Assembly: GCF_017743865.1 (NCBI RefSeq)
Contig: NZ_JAGHRJ010000001.1
Span: 992,001 to 1,056,000 of the forward strand
Length of the DNA: 64,000 nt
Direction of reading: 5' to 3'
DNA from: Labrenzia sp. R4_2
GTDB taxonomy: Bacteria > Pseudomonadota > Alphaproteobacteria > Rhizobiales > Stappiaceae
Shown here: one piece after another, positions 17,332-26,560 of the stretch
Layout of the letters: every line of letters starts with the position of its first letter
Numbering within the stretch: position 1 is the first letter of the stretch
Translations under genes and position numbers: made by a program
The notes under the pieces: generated by a model
What the model saw: only the letters and a program-made list of their open reading frames with translations
Databases searched by the model: none
Told to the model about the DNA's origin: nothing

Positions 17332-18060
17332 TTAGTATGAAATCCACTCGCGGCTGACGCGGTCGTAGAGTTTGCCGGTCTCATGGACATCGGTCTTTAC
17401 GAGCTCGACCAGCTCGGGCGCGATGTCGCGTGGGTGCGGCAGGTTTTCCGGCGGCTCGCCCGGCATCGCCTTGGCCCGAAGTCCGGTCCGGACGGGGCCG
17501 GGGTCGGCGAGGTTGATCTTCATGTTGGTTTTGAGGCTTTCATTCGCCCAGGTACGGGCCATGGCCTCAACACCGGCTTTTGAGATAGATTGCAGCCCCC
17601 AGAAAGCCGGGCAGGTGCTGGCCTGCACGGAAGTCAGGAACAGAGCGCGGCCGGCGTCCGACTGGCGTAGCAGAGGATCCAGAGACCGGATCAACCGCCA
17701 ATTGGCGGTTACGTTGACCGACATGACCTTTTCGAAGTCTTTCGGGCTGATATGGCCGAGCGGGGACAGGATACCCAGCATCCCGGCATTGCCGATAAAG
17801 ACATCGAGTTTCTTCCAGCGCTCATAGATCGCGGCGCCAAGACGATCCAGGGCATCATGGTCCGTGAGGTCGACAGGAACAAGTGTTGCCTGGCCGCCTG
17901 CAGACTGGATTTCGTCATCGAGGTCCTCGAGACCACCAACGGTGCGGGCGATCGCAATCACATGCGCGCCGCGCGCTGCCAGTTGTTTGGCGAGTTGATG
18001 TCCAATACCGCGCGACGCACCGGTCACCAGGGCGACCCGGCCTTCAAAATCCTGTGTCAT
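17332..18060 (-). CDS. SDR family protein lacking the catalytic tyrosine
   Basis: A 242-residue short-chain dehydrogenase fold. The NAD(P) site is VTGASRGIG near residues 13-21 and IGNAG is present. The usual YxxxK of the active site reads QSISK: the tyrosine codon is CAA (Gln), with Trp and Gly before it, while the Ser (LTSVQAS) and Lys remain. It may have lost normal oxidoreductase activity or use another residue. I chose the ATG at 18060, 17 bases after the purF stop, because the longer frame overlaps purF. It is last in the cvpA-purF block. The product is otherwise similar to YciK-like proteins. Confidence 0.88.
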   Translation of the reverse strand: MTQDFEGRVALVTGASRGIGHQLAKQLAARGAHVIAIARTVGGLEDLDDEIQSAGGQATLVPVDLTDHDALDRLGAAIYERWKKLDVFIGNAGMLGILSPLGHISPKDFEKVMSVNVTANWRLIRSLDPLLRQSDAGRALFLTSVQASTCPAFWGLQSISKAGVEAMARTWANESLKTNMKINLADPGPVRTGLRAKAMPGEPPENLPHPRDIAPELVELVKTDVHETGKLYDRVSREWISY

Positions 18061-18076
18061 GTTACTCGCTAATTCC

Positions 18077-19549
18077 TTAGCCGACTTCCACCAGACGCGG
18101 CGCACTGACAAAATCTTGATCTTCGGACAGATCGGTCAGCGGTGTCGGGTAGTCGCCAGTAAAACAATGGTCTGTAAATTGCGGGTTTTCGTTGTCCCGG
18201 CCGTCATAACCTGCGGCCCGGTAAATTCCGTCCACGGAGAGGAAGGCAAGGCTGTCGGCGCCGATGTAGTTGCACATTTCTTCAAGCCCATACTTCGCTG
18301 CCAGCAGCTTTTCACGAACGGGCGTGTCGATGCCGTAGTAGTCGGAATGCTTGATCGGTGGGCTTGCCAAGCGGAAATGCACTTCCTTGGCACCGGCATC
18401 CCGGATCATCTGAACGATCTTCACGGACGTGGTGCCGCGCACCAGGCTGTCATCCACAAGCACAACGCGCTTGCCTTCGATCTGTGATCGGTTGGCGGAA
18501 TGCTTCATCTTCACGCCAAGCGCCCGGATTTGCTGGGTCGGTTCAATGAAGGTCCGGCCCACATAGTGGTTGCGGATGATGCCGAGTTCAAACGGAACGC
18601 CGCTTTCCTGACTGTAGCCGATTGCGGCTGGAACACCACTGTCCGGCACCGGTACGATCACATCGGCGTCCACGTGGGATTCACGCGCGAGTTCCCGGCC
18701 CATGTCCCGGCGCACATCATAGACGCTGCGGCCGCCAACGATGGAGTCAGGACGGGAGAAGTAGACATACTCGAAGATGTCCGGTCGGGCAGGGCGCTTG
18801 CCAAACGGGAAGAAGGACTGGATGCCGGTGGATGTGCAGACGATGACTTCGCCGTTTTCCACGTCCCGGATGAATTTCGCACCGATGATGTCGAGCGCGC
18901 AGGTTTCAGACGCGAGGATCGGAGCACCATTCAGGTCGCCCAGAACCAGCGGACGGATGCCGAGCGGATCCCGCGCGCCAATGAGTTTTTTCGACGTTAG
19001 AGCAACAAGGGCATAAGCCCCTTCCATCTGGGTGATCGCTTCAACAAACCGATCGACGATTTTCTGTTCGCGGGACCGGGCGACCAACTGCAGGACAACC
19101 TCTGAGTCCGACGTGGACTGGCAGATAGCGCCGTCGCGGATAAGTTGTTGGCGCAAGGTCAGCGCATTTGTGAAATTGCCATTGTGGCAGATCGCGATGC
19201 CGCCGCCTTCCAGCTCGGCAAAAAGCGGCTGCACGTTGCGCAGGATGGTTTCGCCAGTCGTGGAGTAGCGCACATGGCCGATGGCGGCACGGCCGGTGAG
19301 GCGGCCGATCGTCTCTGCGTCGGAGAAGTGATCCCCGACAAGACCCAAATGGCGTTCCGCCCGGAACTGCTCATTGTCGAAGGTCACGATACCGGCCGCT
19401 TCCTGGCCGCGATGCTGCAGGGCATGCAGGCCGAGCGCGGTTAGCGCACTGGCATCTTCATGGCCCAGAATGCCGAACACACCGCACTCTTCGCGCAATG
19501 TGTCGTCATTGATGTCGAACGGCTCATGGAAATCGGTTCCGCCAGTCAT
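18077..19549 (-). CDS. purF: Amidophosphoribosyltransferase PurF
   Basis: A 490-residue enzyme for the first step of purine synthesis, making phosphoribosylamine from PRPP and glutamine. A 21-residue propeptide precedes the nucleophile Cys 22 (REECGVFG). The glutaminase domain shows HALQHRGQEAAGI and RYSTTGE. The phosphoribosyltransferase domain shows the PRPP loop VVLVDDSLVRGTTS. I chose the ATG at 19549 because AAGGAG lies eight bases before it; a GTG three codons upstream is too close to that site. It lies downstream of cvpA, as in many proteobacteria. Confidence 0.97.
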   Translation of the reverse strand: MTGGTDFHEPFDINDDTLREECGVFGILGHEDASALTALGLHALQHRGQEAAGIVTFDNEQFRAERHLGLVGDHFSDAETIGRLTGRAAIGHVRYSTTGETILRNVQPLFAELEGGGIAICHNGNFTNALTLRQQLIRDGAICQSTSDSEVVLQLVARSREQKIVDRFVEAITQMEGAYALVALTSKKLIGARDPLGIRPLVLGDLNGAPILASETCALDIIGAKFIRDVENGEVIVCTSTGIQSFFPFGKRPARPDIFEYVYFSRPDSIVGGRSVYDVRRDMGRELARESHVDADVIVPVPDSGVPAAIGYSQESGVPFELGIIRNHYVGRTFIEPTQQIRALGVKMKHSANRSQIEGKRVVLVDDSLVRGTTSVKIVQMIRDAGAKEVHFRLASPPIKHSDYYGIDTPVREKLLAAKYGLEEMCNYIGADSLAFLSVDGIYRAAGYDGRDNENPQFTDHCFTGDYPTPLTDLSEDQDFVSAPRLVEVG

Positions 19550-19633
19550 GGCGACCACTCCTTACATTCTGGCCGGTCTGCAGGCCGGTCCGGATATTGT
19601 GTCGTTTGTCTAAACGGGCGCCGGTTTTCGGCG

Positions 19634-20254
19634 TCAGTTGCTGTCCGTGTCCGTGGTCAGCTGTTCCAGGCCCTGACGCTCAGAGTCGCTGTATGTGGGT
19701 TCTTCGGCAGGCGCGCTAGAGCGTTGTCCGCCTGTTAGCTCATTTTCCCGGATCTTGTCCAGAATCGCTTTTTCCGGGTCTTCTGGCAAGACCGCGACCA
19801 ATCGTTCGCCCACCGACAACAGGATCGGCAGTGATTTGGCGTTTTGCACCCAGCGCGGCTGTTGTTCCGGCTGGACGAACCAGTTGAAGAACATCATGGC
19901 GACAACGACCAGCAAAAGGCCGCGGACGGCGCCGAAAACAAAGCCCAGCGTGCGATCAAGCGCACCGATGCGGCTGTCGAGGATGAAATCGGAAATGCGC
20001 ATGGTGATGTAGCTGACAACGATCAGCGTCACCAGAAAGACGGCAGCCGCGGAAACACCCATCGCGACCAGATCTTGCGAGATGTACTGCTGGGTGTAGG
20101 GCATGACGCGCTCATAGAGCATGAACGCGGCAACGGCCGCAGCGACCCATGAAACGATCGACAGGACTTCGCGGACAAACCCGCGGATCATCGCCAGAAC
20201 CGCCGAGATGAGCATGATGACCAGAAGCAGTCCGTCCAGCAGCGTAATCGGCAT
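19634..20254 (-). CDS. cvpA: CvpA family membrane protein
   Basis: A 206-residue protein with four hydrophobic helices in the CvpA/colicin V production pattern: ITLLDGLLLVIMLISAVLA, the second helix after RGFVREVLSIVSW, and the region DRTLGFVFGAVRGLLLV. The tail of about 60 residues is polar. CvpA proteins sit in the inner membrane next to purF in many bacteria; they affect envelope stress, and their exact job is unclear. The gene lies 84 bases before purF on the same strand and is probably co-transcribed. Confidence 0.92.
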   Translation of the reverse strand: MPITLLDGLLLVIMLISAVLAMIRGFVREVLSIVSWVAAAVAAFMLYERVMPYTQQYISQDLVAMGVSAAAVFLVTLIVVSYITMRISDFILDSRIGALDRTLGFVFGAVRGLLLVVVAMMFFNWFVQPEQQPRWVQNAKSLPILLSVGERLVAVLPEDPEKAILDKIRENELTGGQRSSAPAEEPTYSDSERQGLEQLTTDTDSN

Positions 20255-20323
20255 GTTTCCGATAAGTCCTCTGTCTGGCGCCGAAGCGCGAAAATTACAC
20301 TCTCTAGCGGGTCTGATGATGCG

Positions 20324-21718
20324 TCAGGTTGCCCCTTGAGCACCAGTCTCCGCTGTCAGTTTAGCGATGAAGTCCCCAAGTTCCGGCAATCCCGTTGCCT
20401 TGAAGGGAGACGCGGCACCGTCCTTGAGGTTCCCCTCTGGACAATAAGCCTGATCAAAGCCAAGTTTTTCGGCCTCTTTCAGTCTTGATTGAGCCTGCGC
20501 CACGGGCCGGATGGCCCCCGACAAACTGACCTCGCCGAAATAGACGCAATTGGCCGGAAGGGCAAGCCCGCTGAGCGAAGAGACAAGGGCTGCAGCAACG
20601 GCAAGATCGGCACCGGGCTCGTTGATTTTGAGCCCGCCGGCGACATTCAGATAGACATCATGCTGCGAAAACCGGACGCCGCAGCGCGCTTCTAGAACCG
20701 CAAGGATCATGGAGAGGCGCGCGGTGTCCCAGCCGATCACAGCGCGGCGGGGCGTTCCAAGTGAGGATTGTGCCACCAGCGCCTGGATTTCGATGAGGAG
20801 CGGCCGCGAGCCCTCAAGACCGGCAAAGACCGCAGCGCCGGGCGCCGTGGTGTTGCGGTCTCCCAGGAAAAGCGCTGACGGGTTGGGCACTTCCTGAAGA
20901 CCCTTGCCGGTCATTTCAAAAACACCGATCTCGTCGGTTGCACCAAAACGGTTTTTGACCGAGCGCAGGATCCGGTATTGATGAGCACCATCGCCCTCAA
21001 AATAGAGAACAGCGTCCACCATGTGCTCGACGACGCGGGGACCGGCGATCTGCCCGTCTTTGGTGACGTGGCCGACGAGCACCAAAGTGGTGCCATTCTT
21101 CTTGGCATAGCGGACCATGGCCTGAGCTGACGCCCGCACCTGCGTAACAGTGCCAGGCGGTGAGTCCGCCTGATCTGTCCAGAGCGTCTGGACGGAATCC
21201 AGGATCAACATCGCCGGGGCCGTGTCAGCTTCCAGGGTCGCCAGGATGTCTTCAACGCTGGTTTCTGCAGCAAGGGCGACCGGAGCTTCTGCCAGTCCCA
21301 GTCGCTCAGCGCGTAGGCGCACCTGGCCGATCGCTTCCTCGCCGGAGATGTAAACAGTCTTGTGACCGAGGCTGGCGAGTTGAGCTGCCGCCTGGATCAA
21401 AAGGGTCGACTTTCCGATCCCGGGATCACCGCCGACAAGCAGGGCGGAGCCGCGGACAAAGCCGCCGCCAGTGACCCGGTCAAGCTCGGCAACCTTGGTC
21501 TGAATGCGCGGCGCTTCCTTGGTGTCCCCGGTCAGGCCGACAAGTGGGACAACACGGCCCTTGGACTTTGAGGCCCGGCTCGGACCTCCGCCAATACCGC
21601 CGCCGGTCTGCTCTTCAACAATGGTGTTCCATTCACCGCAGGATTCGCAGCGGCCGACCCACTTCGCGGTGACCGCGCCGCAGGATTGGCAAACGAAAGA
21701 AGTGGACCGGCGGGCCAT
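20324..21718 (-). CDS. radA: DNA repair protein RadA
   Basis: A 464-residue RecA-related ATPase (Sms) that processes branched recombination intermediates. The N-terminal C4 zinc finger is CQSCGAVTAKWVGRCESCG. The RecA-like core has Walker A GGDPGIGKST, and the RadA signature KNRFG is present. The C-terminal Lon-like domain ends the protein. GGAG lies nine bases before the start. It is followed by cvpA after 69 bases and preceded by alr after 15, in one minus-strand run. Confidence 0.96.
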   Translation of the reverse strand: MARRSTSFVCQSCGAVTAKWVGRCESCGEWNTIVEEQTGGGIGGGPSRASKSKGRVVPLVGLTGDTKEAPRIQTKVAELDRVTGGGFVRGSALLVGGDPGIGKSTLLIQAAAQLASLGHKTVYISGEEAIGQVRLRAERLGLAEAPVALAAETSVEDILATLEADTAPAMLILDSVQTLWTDQADSPPGTVTQVRASAQAMVRYAKKNGTTLVLVGHVTKDGQIAGPRVVEHMVDAVLYFEGDGAHQYRILRSVKNRFGATDEIGVFEMTGKGLQEVPNPSALFLGDRNTTAPGAAVFAGLEGSRPLLIEIQALVAQSSLGTPRRAVIGWDTARLSMILAVLEARCGVRFSQHDVYLNVAGGLKINEPGADLAVAAALVSSLSGLALPANCVYFGEVSLSGAIRPVAQAQSRLKEAEKLGFDQAYCPEGNLKDGAASPFKATGLPELGDFIAKLTAETGAQGAT

Positions 21719-21733
21719 CTAATAAAACTCCAA

Positions 21734-22876
21734 TCAACCCAACGGGCCGTAGATGCGCTCAAAGCGCCGTCCGAGGCTTGTCAGGTATTCGTAGTCGATG
21801 GTCTCCGCATAGGCCGCGATGTCAGCCGCCGCAACATTCGGCCCCAGCATTTCCACAAGCCCGCCGCGCTGAACAAGGTGTTCTGGAATGTCGGTGACGT
21901 CGAGCGTGATCATGTCCATGGAGATCCGTCCAAGAACTGGGGCCTTGTGGCCGCCAATCATTCCAAAACCGCCAGGACGGTCATCTGAAGAGCTGGCACG
22001 CCGCAACAAGCCGTCCGCGTATCCGGCTGCGACGACCGCATTGCGCAACGGCCGTTTCGCGGTTTGCGTCGCGCCATAGCCGATCGCATCGCCTTTCGGA
22101 ACGTTTCGCACAATCATGATGCGGGCTTCTACTTTAGCGACAGGTCGCATTGGATTGTCACCGTGGTCGAAGGCCCGGCCGCCGTAGAGAGAAATGCCGG
22201 GACGGACGAGTTCGAAGTGATAGTCCGGTCCCATCAGGACGCCAGCGGAATTGGCAAGGGACCGCGGAACACCCTTGAACGGCGAGGTGAGCGCGTTAAA
22301 CCGGTCAAGCTGCTCCTTGTTCATCGGATGGTCCGGATCCGAGCCGCAAGCCAGATGCGACATGAGGAGGCTCGGTTTAAAGGGGCCCATAAGTTCTGGA
22401 TCAGCGAGCGCTGTTCCAAATTCGTCGCCAGACAAGCCAAGCCGATGAATTCCGGTGTCGACATGGACCGCTGCTGGAAAACTCTTTCCGGAAGTCCTGC
22501 ACAGTGCGGCCCACTCTTTCAATTCGTCCAGGGACCCGAGGACCGGCCGAACATCGTGTTGAAGAAGCAGATCCGCCGTGTCCGGAAACAAGCCGTCGAG
22601 CGCATAGATGGTGGCACTTGGAAGCGTCTGGCGCAGCGCAATGGCTTCTGTTGGTACCGCCACAAAGAACGTCCGGCAACCTTTCTCAAAGAGCCTAGTT
22701 GCCGTCTCTGCTTGTCCTGTTCCATAGGCATTTGCCTTGATGGTTGCCGCGCATTCGCTGCCCGGCGCCAATCTGGACCTCAGGAGAGACCAGTTCGCGG
22801 CAATGGCGTCCAGATCAACGGTCAAACGGCCGCCATAAAGGGCGGAGGAGTAGGCATTCATGGGCGTTTCGGACAC
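21734..22876 (-). CDS. alr: Alanine racemase
   Basis: A 380-residue PLP enzyme converting L- to D-alanine for peptidoglycan. The N-terminal barrel carries the PLP lysine in ATIKANAYGTG (Lys 47). The C-terminal domain carries ISMDMITLDVTD. The frame begins with GTG at 22876; an ATG five codons later (22861) is equally possible, as neither has a clear ribosome site. It lies between dnaB and radA, a conserved alphaproteobacterial arrangement. Biosynthetic use is inferred from the core context. Confidence 0.94.
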   Translation of the reverse strand: MSETPMNAYSSALYGGRLTVDLDAIAANWSLLRSRLAPGSECAATIKANAYGTGQAETATRLFEKGCRTFFVAVPTEAIALRQTLPSATIYALDGLFPDTADLLLQHDVRPVLGSLDELKEWAALCRTSGKSFPAAVHVDTGIHRLGLSGDEFGTALADPELMGPFKPSLLMSHLACGSDPDHPMNKEQLDRFNALTSPFKGVPRSLANSAGVLMGPDYHFELVRPGISLYGGRAFDHGDNPMRPVAKVEARIMIVRNVPKGDAIGYGATQTAKRPLRNAVVAAGYADGLLRRASSSDDRPGGFGMIGGHKAPVLGRISMDMITLDVTDIPEHLVQRGGLVEMLGPNVAAADIAAYAETIDYEYLTSLGRRFERIYGPLG

Positions 22877-23053
22877 GAGGCTGACAGGTCTCCGGACAGA
22901 ATCGGATTTCGCAGTGCATCAACCCGCCGACATTAGAAGGTTCGCCGCTGCCTGCAAAGCGTTTGGTTTGGGCAGAGTGTGCCCGTCCGATAGCCAAAAC
23001 GGTCAAGCCGGCCTTGCTTGGTCAAAGATCCAACCCGGCCTGGAAGTGCAATC

Positions 23054-24565
23054 CTACTCGTAGCGCTCGGGCAGGTGGTCGTCTTCAGCCAAGTCGGAGA
23101 AGCGGGTGTACTGACCTTCGAAGTGAAGGTTCGCGGTTCCGGTTGGTCCGTGACGTTGCTTGGCGACAATGACTTCCGCCTTGCCTTTCAGCCGCTCCAT
23201 ATTGTCCCGCCAGATCTCATATTCCGGCGATCCTTCATCCGGTTCCGTTTTGGAAAGATAATACTCTTCACGGAACACGAACATGATCACGTCGGCGTCC
23301 TGCTCGATGGACCCGGATTCACGCAAGTCGGACATCATCGGACGCTTGTCATCGCGCGATTCCACCTGACGCGAGAGCTGGGAAAGCGCGATGATCGGAA
23401 CATTGAGCTCCTTTGCGAGCGCTTTCAGCCCGGTCGTGATCTCCGTGATTTCCTGAACGCGGTTGCCCTGGTTCTTGGCCGAGCCGGAAAGGAGCTGGAT
23501 ATAGTCAACGATGAGCAGATCAAGACCGCGCTGACGTTTCAAGCGGCGGGCCTTGGCCACCAGCGAAGCGATGGAAATACCACCGGTCTGATCGACATGA
23601 AGCGGAACGGACTGCATGGTTTGCGCACAGGCAGCCAATTTTTCAAACTCGGCCTCTGAAATGTCACCACGGCGGATTTTCGAAGACGAGATCTCAGCCT
23701 GTTCGGAAATGATACGGGTTGCGAGCTGTTCGGCCGACATTTCGAGCGAGAAGAAACCGACCACACCACCGTTGACGGTCTTGATGGTTCCGTCCTGCTG
23801 TTCTTCAGCCTGATAGCTTTGCGCGATGTTGTAGGCAATGTTGGTCGCAAGCGAGGTTTTGCCCATCGCGGGACGCCCGGCGAGAACGATCAAGTCGGAA
23901 TGCTGCAAACCGCCCATCAGCTTGTCGAGTTCACGCAAGCCGGTGGAAATCCCGGACAGGGCGCCTTCACGATTGTAGGCCGCGTGGGCCATTTCAATGG
24001 TTTCGGTCAGCGCGTCGCCAAAAGAGACAAACCCGCCTTCGCTGCGCCCCGTTTCGGCCAGTTCAAACAGGCGGCGTTCAGCGTCGTCAATCTGTTGCTC
24101 CGGCGGGACGTCGATCGGCGCGTCAAAAGCGATGTTGACCATGTCTTCGCCGATCCGGATCAGATTCCGGCGGATGGCAAGATCATATATGGTGCGGCCG
24201 TAGTCTTCCGCGTTGATGATGGACGCGGCATCGCCGGCAAGACGCAGCAGGAACTGGGTCGCGGACAGGTCGGCGATCTTTGCGTCGGCCGGATAAAACG
24301 TCTTGAGGGTGATCGGGGAGGCGGTCTTGCCTGCGCGGATCAGGTGGCCGATCTTTTCATAGACATCCTGATGCGGCGGCACGAAGAAGTGGTGCGGTTC
24401 CAGAAAGTCGGACACGCGGTAGAACGTCTCGTTGTTGACGAGGATCGCGCCAAGAAGCTGCCGCTCGGCTTCCGCGTTATGCGGTGCCAGACGCTGGACG
24501 TCTTCTTCTGTCTCGACCTTCTGCAAAGTACCCTTCATGCCTGCCCCCGATGACCGTGTTGTCAT
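23054..24565 (-). CDS. dnaB: Replicative DNA helicase DnaB
   Basis: A 503-residue hexameric 5'-3' helicase that drives the replication fork. The N-terminal helical domain starts near PHNAEAERQLLGAIL, and the RecA-like domain has Walker A GRPAMGKTSLA and Walker B LLIVDYIQLLSG. The protein is uninterrupted, with no intein. The start at 24565 precedes a variable N-terminal stretch; MKGTLQK at 24538 is another possible start. It lies downstream of the ribosomal S6-S18-L9 genes after a terminator and an AT-rich gap. Confidence 0.97.
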   Translation of the reverse strand: MTTRSSGAGMKGTLQKVETEEDVQRLAPHNAEAERQLLGAILVNNETFYRVSDFLEPHHFFVPPHQDVYEKIGHLIRAGKTASPITLKTFYPADAKIADLSATQFLLRLAGDAASIINAEDYGRTIYDLAIRRNLIRIGEDMVNIAFDAPIDVPPEQQIDDAERRLFELAETGRSEGGFVSFGDALTETIEMAHAAYNREGALSGISTGLRELDKLMGGLQHSDLIVLAGRPAMGKTSLATNIAYNIAQSYQAEEQQDGTIKTVNGGVVGFFSLEMSAEQLATRIISEQAEISSSKIRRGDISEAEFEKLAACAQTMQSVPLHVDQTGGISIASLVAKARRLKRQRGLDLLIVDYIQLLSGSAKNQGNRVQEITEITTGLKALAKELNVPIIALSQLSRQVESRDDKRPMMSDLRESGSIEQDADVIMFVFREEYYLSKTEPDEGSPEYEIWRDNMERLKGKAEVIVAKQRHGPTGTANLHFEGQYTRFSDLAEDDHLPERYE

Positions 24566-24895
24566 CGGAAATAGCCTCAGACCGGTGTGGGCTCAAGCTG
24601 CAAAAAAGCTTGACGCAGATTCCCACCGGCGTCCACAGATCAACGGGGAAAGGTTGAAAACATACTTGACTCAAACAGCCTTTGAGGACTCGGGAGTTGG
24701 CTATTAGTCGTTGATATTCAATATGTTTTTAAATAGTTAACGATTAGTTAATGGAAAAACCAGCACTTTCAATGCGTTGGCTGGATATGTGAAGCTGGCA
24801 CGCGAGGCGGCTTTCAAAAAGCAAGCTGGCAAAAGAAAACGGCGCCCGAAGGGGCGCCGTTTCCGAGAAATTTTTCAAAGGCTGGATCGAAGCAA
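24566..24895. other. Gap between rplI and dnaB
   Basis: No gene is supported in these 330 bp. They hold the rplI terminator (24837-24862) and, at 24700-24760, an AT-rich stretch with repeated TTAAC/GTTAA elements that is a plausible promoter region for dnaB on the minus strand. No exact promoter boxes can be assigned. Confidence 0.5.
24829..24862 (-). terminator. Terminator of the rpsF-rpsR-rplI operon
   Basis: AAACGGCGCCC (24837-24847) and GGGCGCCGTTT (24852-24862) form a perfect 11-bp stem with a four-base loop. On the minus strand it is followed by TCTTTTG, just after the rplI stop. Strong intrinsic terminator. Confidence 0.88.
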
Positions 24896-25480
24896 TCAAG
24901 CTTCTTCTTCAGCAACTGCTTCTTCAGTTGCTTCAGCTTCTTCGCCTTCGCCCTCTTCTTCGTCTTCTTCAAATTCGAAGACGTCCTGTTCCGGCGCGGT
25001 CAGATCTTCACCGGCTGCCTGACGAACGGCTTCGTCTTCAGAGCGTGCGACGTTGACGGAAATGCCAACTTCGACTTCCGGGTGCAGCTGAACGAGAACA
25101 GCGTGCATGCCGATGGTTTTGATCGGGCTGCGCAGTTCGACCTGGCCACGGGTGACCGAGAAGCCTGCAGTCGTCAGACCTTCAGCAATGTCACGTGTGG
25201 ATACTGAACCGTAGAGCTGGCCAGTTTCACCAGCGGAGCGGATCATGACGAGAGCTTCACCGTCCATTTTGGCGGCAACAGCTTCAGCTTCGGACTTGCG
25301 CTCAAGGTTCCGGGCTTCAAGCTGGGCGCGCTCATTCTCGAAACGCTCCAGGTTGGCCTTGTTGGCGCGCAGAGCCTTGCCTTGCGGCAGAAGGAAGTTG
25401 CGTGCGTAGCCGTCGCGCACCTTAACGGTGTCGCCCATCTGGCCGAGCTTGGCGATACGCTCAAGAAGGATAACTTGCAT
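24896..25480 (-). CDS. rplI: 50S ribosomal protein L9
   Basis: A 194-residue L9. The N-terminal rRNA-binding domain starts [17 protein letters not shown] and includes [18 protein letters not shown] long helix joins it to the C-terminal domain. The last 45 or so residues form a strongly acidic Glu-rich tail coded by repeated GAA/GAG, longer than in the 149-residue E. coli protein but usual in alphaproteobacteria. It is the last gene of the rpsF-rpsR-rplI operon, 130 bases after rpsR. Confidence 0.97.
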   Translation of the reverse strand: MQVILLERIAKLGQMGDTVKVRDGYARNFLLPQGKALRANKANLERFENERAQLEARNLERKSEAEAVAAKMDGEALVMIRSAGETGQLYGSVSTRDIAEGLTTAGFSVTRGQVELRSPIKTIGMHAVLVQLHPEVEVGISVNVARSEDEAVRQAAGEDLTAPEQDVFEFEEDEEEGEGEEAEATEEAVAEEEA

Positions 25481-25560
25481 GGATTTTCTCCTACTGTCCC
25501 GTCATCGTCTTTCATGTGTGATGACGGTTAGAGACCGTTTGCCCGCGGTCCCAATTCGGG

Positions 25561-25584
25561 TTCTGCCGGGCGGACCCGGCAGAA
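25561..25584 (-). promoter_or_regulatory. Hairpin between rpsR and rplI
   Basis: TTCTGCCGGG (25561-25570) and CCCGGCAGAA (25575-25584) make a perfect 10-bp stem with a four-base loop in the rpsR-rplI gap. No T-run follows on the minus strand, so it may act in mRNA processing, stability or partial attenuation. Confidence 0.5.
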
Positions 25585-25610
25585 GGCATCTCCTGACGTT
25601 GAGGAGGTGC

Positions 25611-25859
25611 TTAGCTGATGACGAACGGCAGCAGGCCGAGCAGGCGGGCGCGCTTGATTGCACGGGCCAGTTCACGCTGCTTCTTCGCGGAGACCGCGGT
25701 GATGCGGCTCGGAACGATCTTGCCGCGCTCAGAAATGTAGCGCTGCAGCAGACGGATGTCCTTGTAGTCGATCTTCGGCGCGTTGGCACCGGAGAACGGG
25801 CAGGTCTTCCGGCGGCGGAAGAACGGACGGCGGCTTGGGGTTTGTGAAATGTCTACCAT
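25611..25859 (-). CDS. rpsR: 30S ribosomal protein S18
   Basis: An 82-residue S18, near the usual length. It shows [15 protein letters not shown], then [27 protein letters not shown] and the C-terminal [11 protein letters not shown]. It binds S6 in the 30S platform. The start lies six bases after the rpsF stop, and the two are co-transcribed with rplI. Confidence 0.97.
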   Translation of the reverse strand: MVDISQTPSRRPFFRRRKTCPFSGANAPKIDYKDIRLLQRYISERGKIVPSRITAVSAKKQRELARAIKRARLLGLLPFVIS

Positions 25860-25865
25860 AATCTC

Positions 25866-26315
25866 TTACTCCCCTTCAGCCCGGCGCGGAGCGCGATCGC
25901 CACCACGATCACCGCCGCGGTCACCACCACGGCCGCCACGATCACCACCACGGTCGCCAAAACGGCCACCACGGCCGCCGCGATCGTCGCGGTCACGCTT
26001 CTGCATCATTGCAGACGGCTCTTCGTCCAGCTCGTCGACCTTGAAGGTCATGAAGCGCAGAACGTCTTCGCTGAGGCCCATCTGACGCTCCATCTCGGCA
26101 ACCGCTGCATGCGGTGCTGTGATGTTCATCAGGGTGTAGTGTGCCTTGCGGTTTTTCTTGATGCGGTATGCGATGGTGCGCAGACCCCAGTTTTCCACCT
26201 TGCCGACAGTGCCACCAGCGCCTTCGATGAGGCCTTTGTACTGTTCGACGAGGGCTTCGACCTGTTGGGCCGAAACGTCCTGGCGGGCCAGGAACACGTG
26301 CTCGTAATGAGGCAT
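25866..26315 (-). CDS. rpsF: 30S ribosomal protein S6 with Gly/Arg/Asp-rich tail
   Basis: A 149-residue S6. The ferredoxin-like core fills about residues 1-105 ([51 protein letters not shown]). The last 40 or so residues are a low-complexity tail of repeated GDRGG and RGG units followed by APRRAEGE, coded by a small tandem DNA repeat. Alphaproteobacterial S6 proteins commonly carry basic or acidic extensions, but this RGG-like form is notable. I chose the ATG at 26315, where the family starts; the frame upstream is leader RNA. Confidence 0.96.
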   Translation of the reverse strand: MPHYEHVFLARQDVSAQQVEALVEQYKGLIEGAGGTVGKVENWGLRTIAYRIKKNRKAHYTLMNITAPHAAVAEMERQMGLSEDVLRFMTFKVDELDEEPSAMMQKRDRDDRGGRGGRFGDRGGDRGGRGGDRGGDRGGDRAPRRAEGE

Positions 26316-26365
26316 GGAAACTTGCCTTTCCTTCGGTTGACAACTCAGGTTTGGCGCAAAGCCTC

Positions 26366-26390
26366 CTCGTAAGCCCGGAAAGGCTACGAG
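26366..26390 (-). promoter_or_regulatory. Candidate structured leader of rpsF
   Basis: CTCGT-A-AGCC (26366-26375) pairs with GGCTACGAG (26382-26390), a nine-pair stem with one bulged base, 51-75 bases before the rpsF start. Many bacteria carry an S6:S18-binding leader motif here for feedback control. I cannot confirm the conserved bulge by eye. Confidence 0.35.
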
Positions 26391-26560
26391 AAATCTTACG
26401 GGAGTGGGAACACGGGAAGTCGGATACTCTTTAAGGTATCCTGGCAAACGCCCTTCCGTTCAGCCCCCGGCCAAACCCGGATGAAGCGCGGTGTATACTC
26501 CGATTTGGGAGAAATGCAAGGGCATGACCCGGAAATCCGCCGCTTCAAGGCGTTGCAGCG

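Noticed and set aside
22064..22936. Plus-strand frame of 290 codons opposite alr
   Set aside because: Shadow of the alanine racemase gene, basic and low in motifs; no ribosome site.
24896..24990. CTTCTT-type simple repeat
   Set aside because: It codes the Glu-rich tail of L9, normal for the lineage.
25866..25990. Tandem DNA repeat that might be a CRISPR or satellite
   Set aside because: It is in frame inside rpsF and codes the RGG-like tail; no spacer structure.
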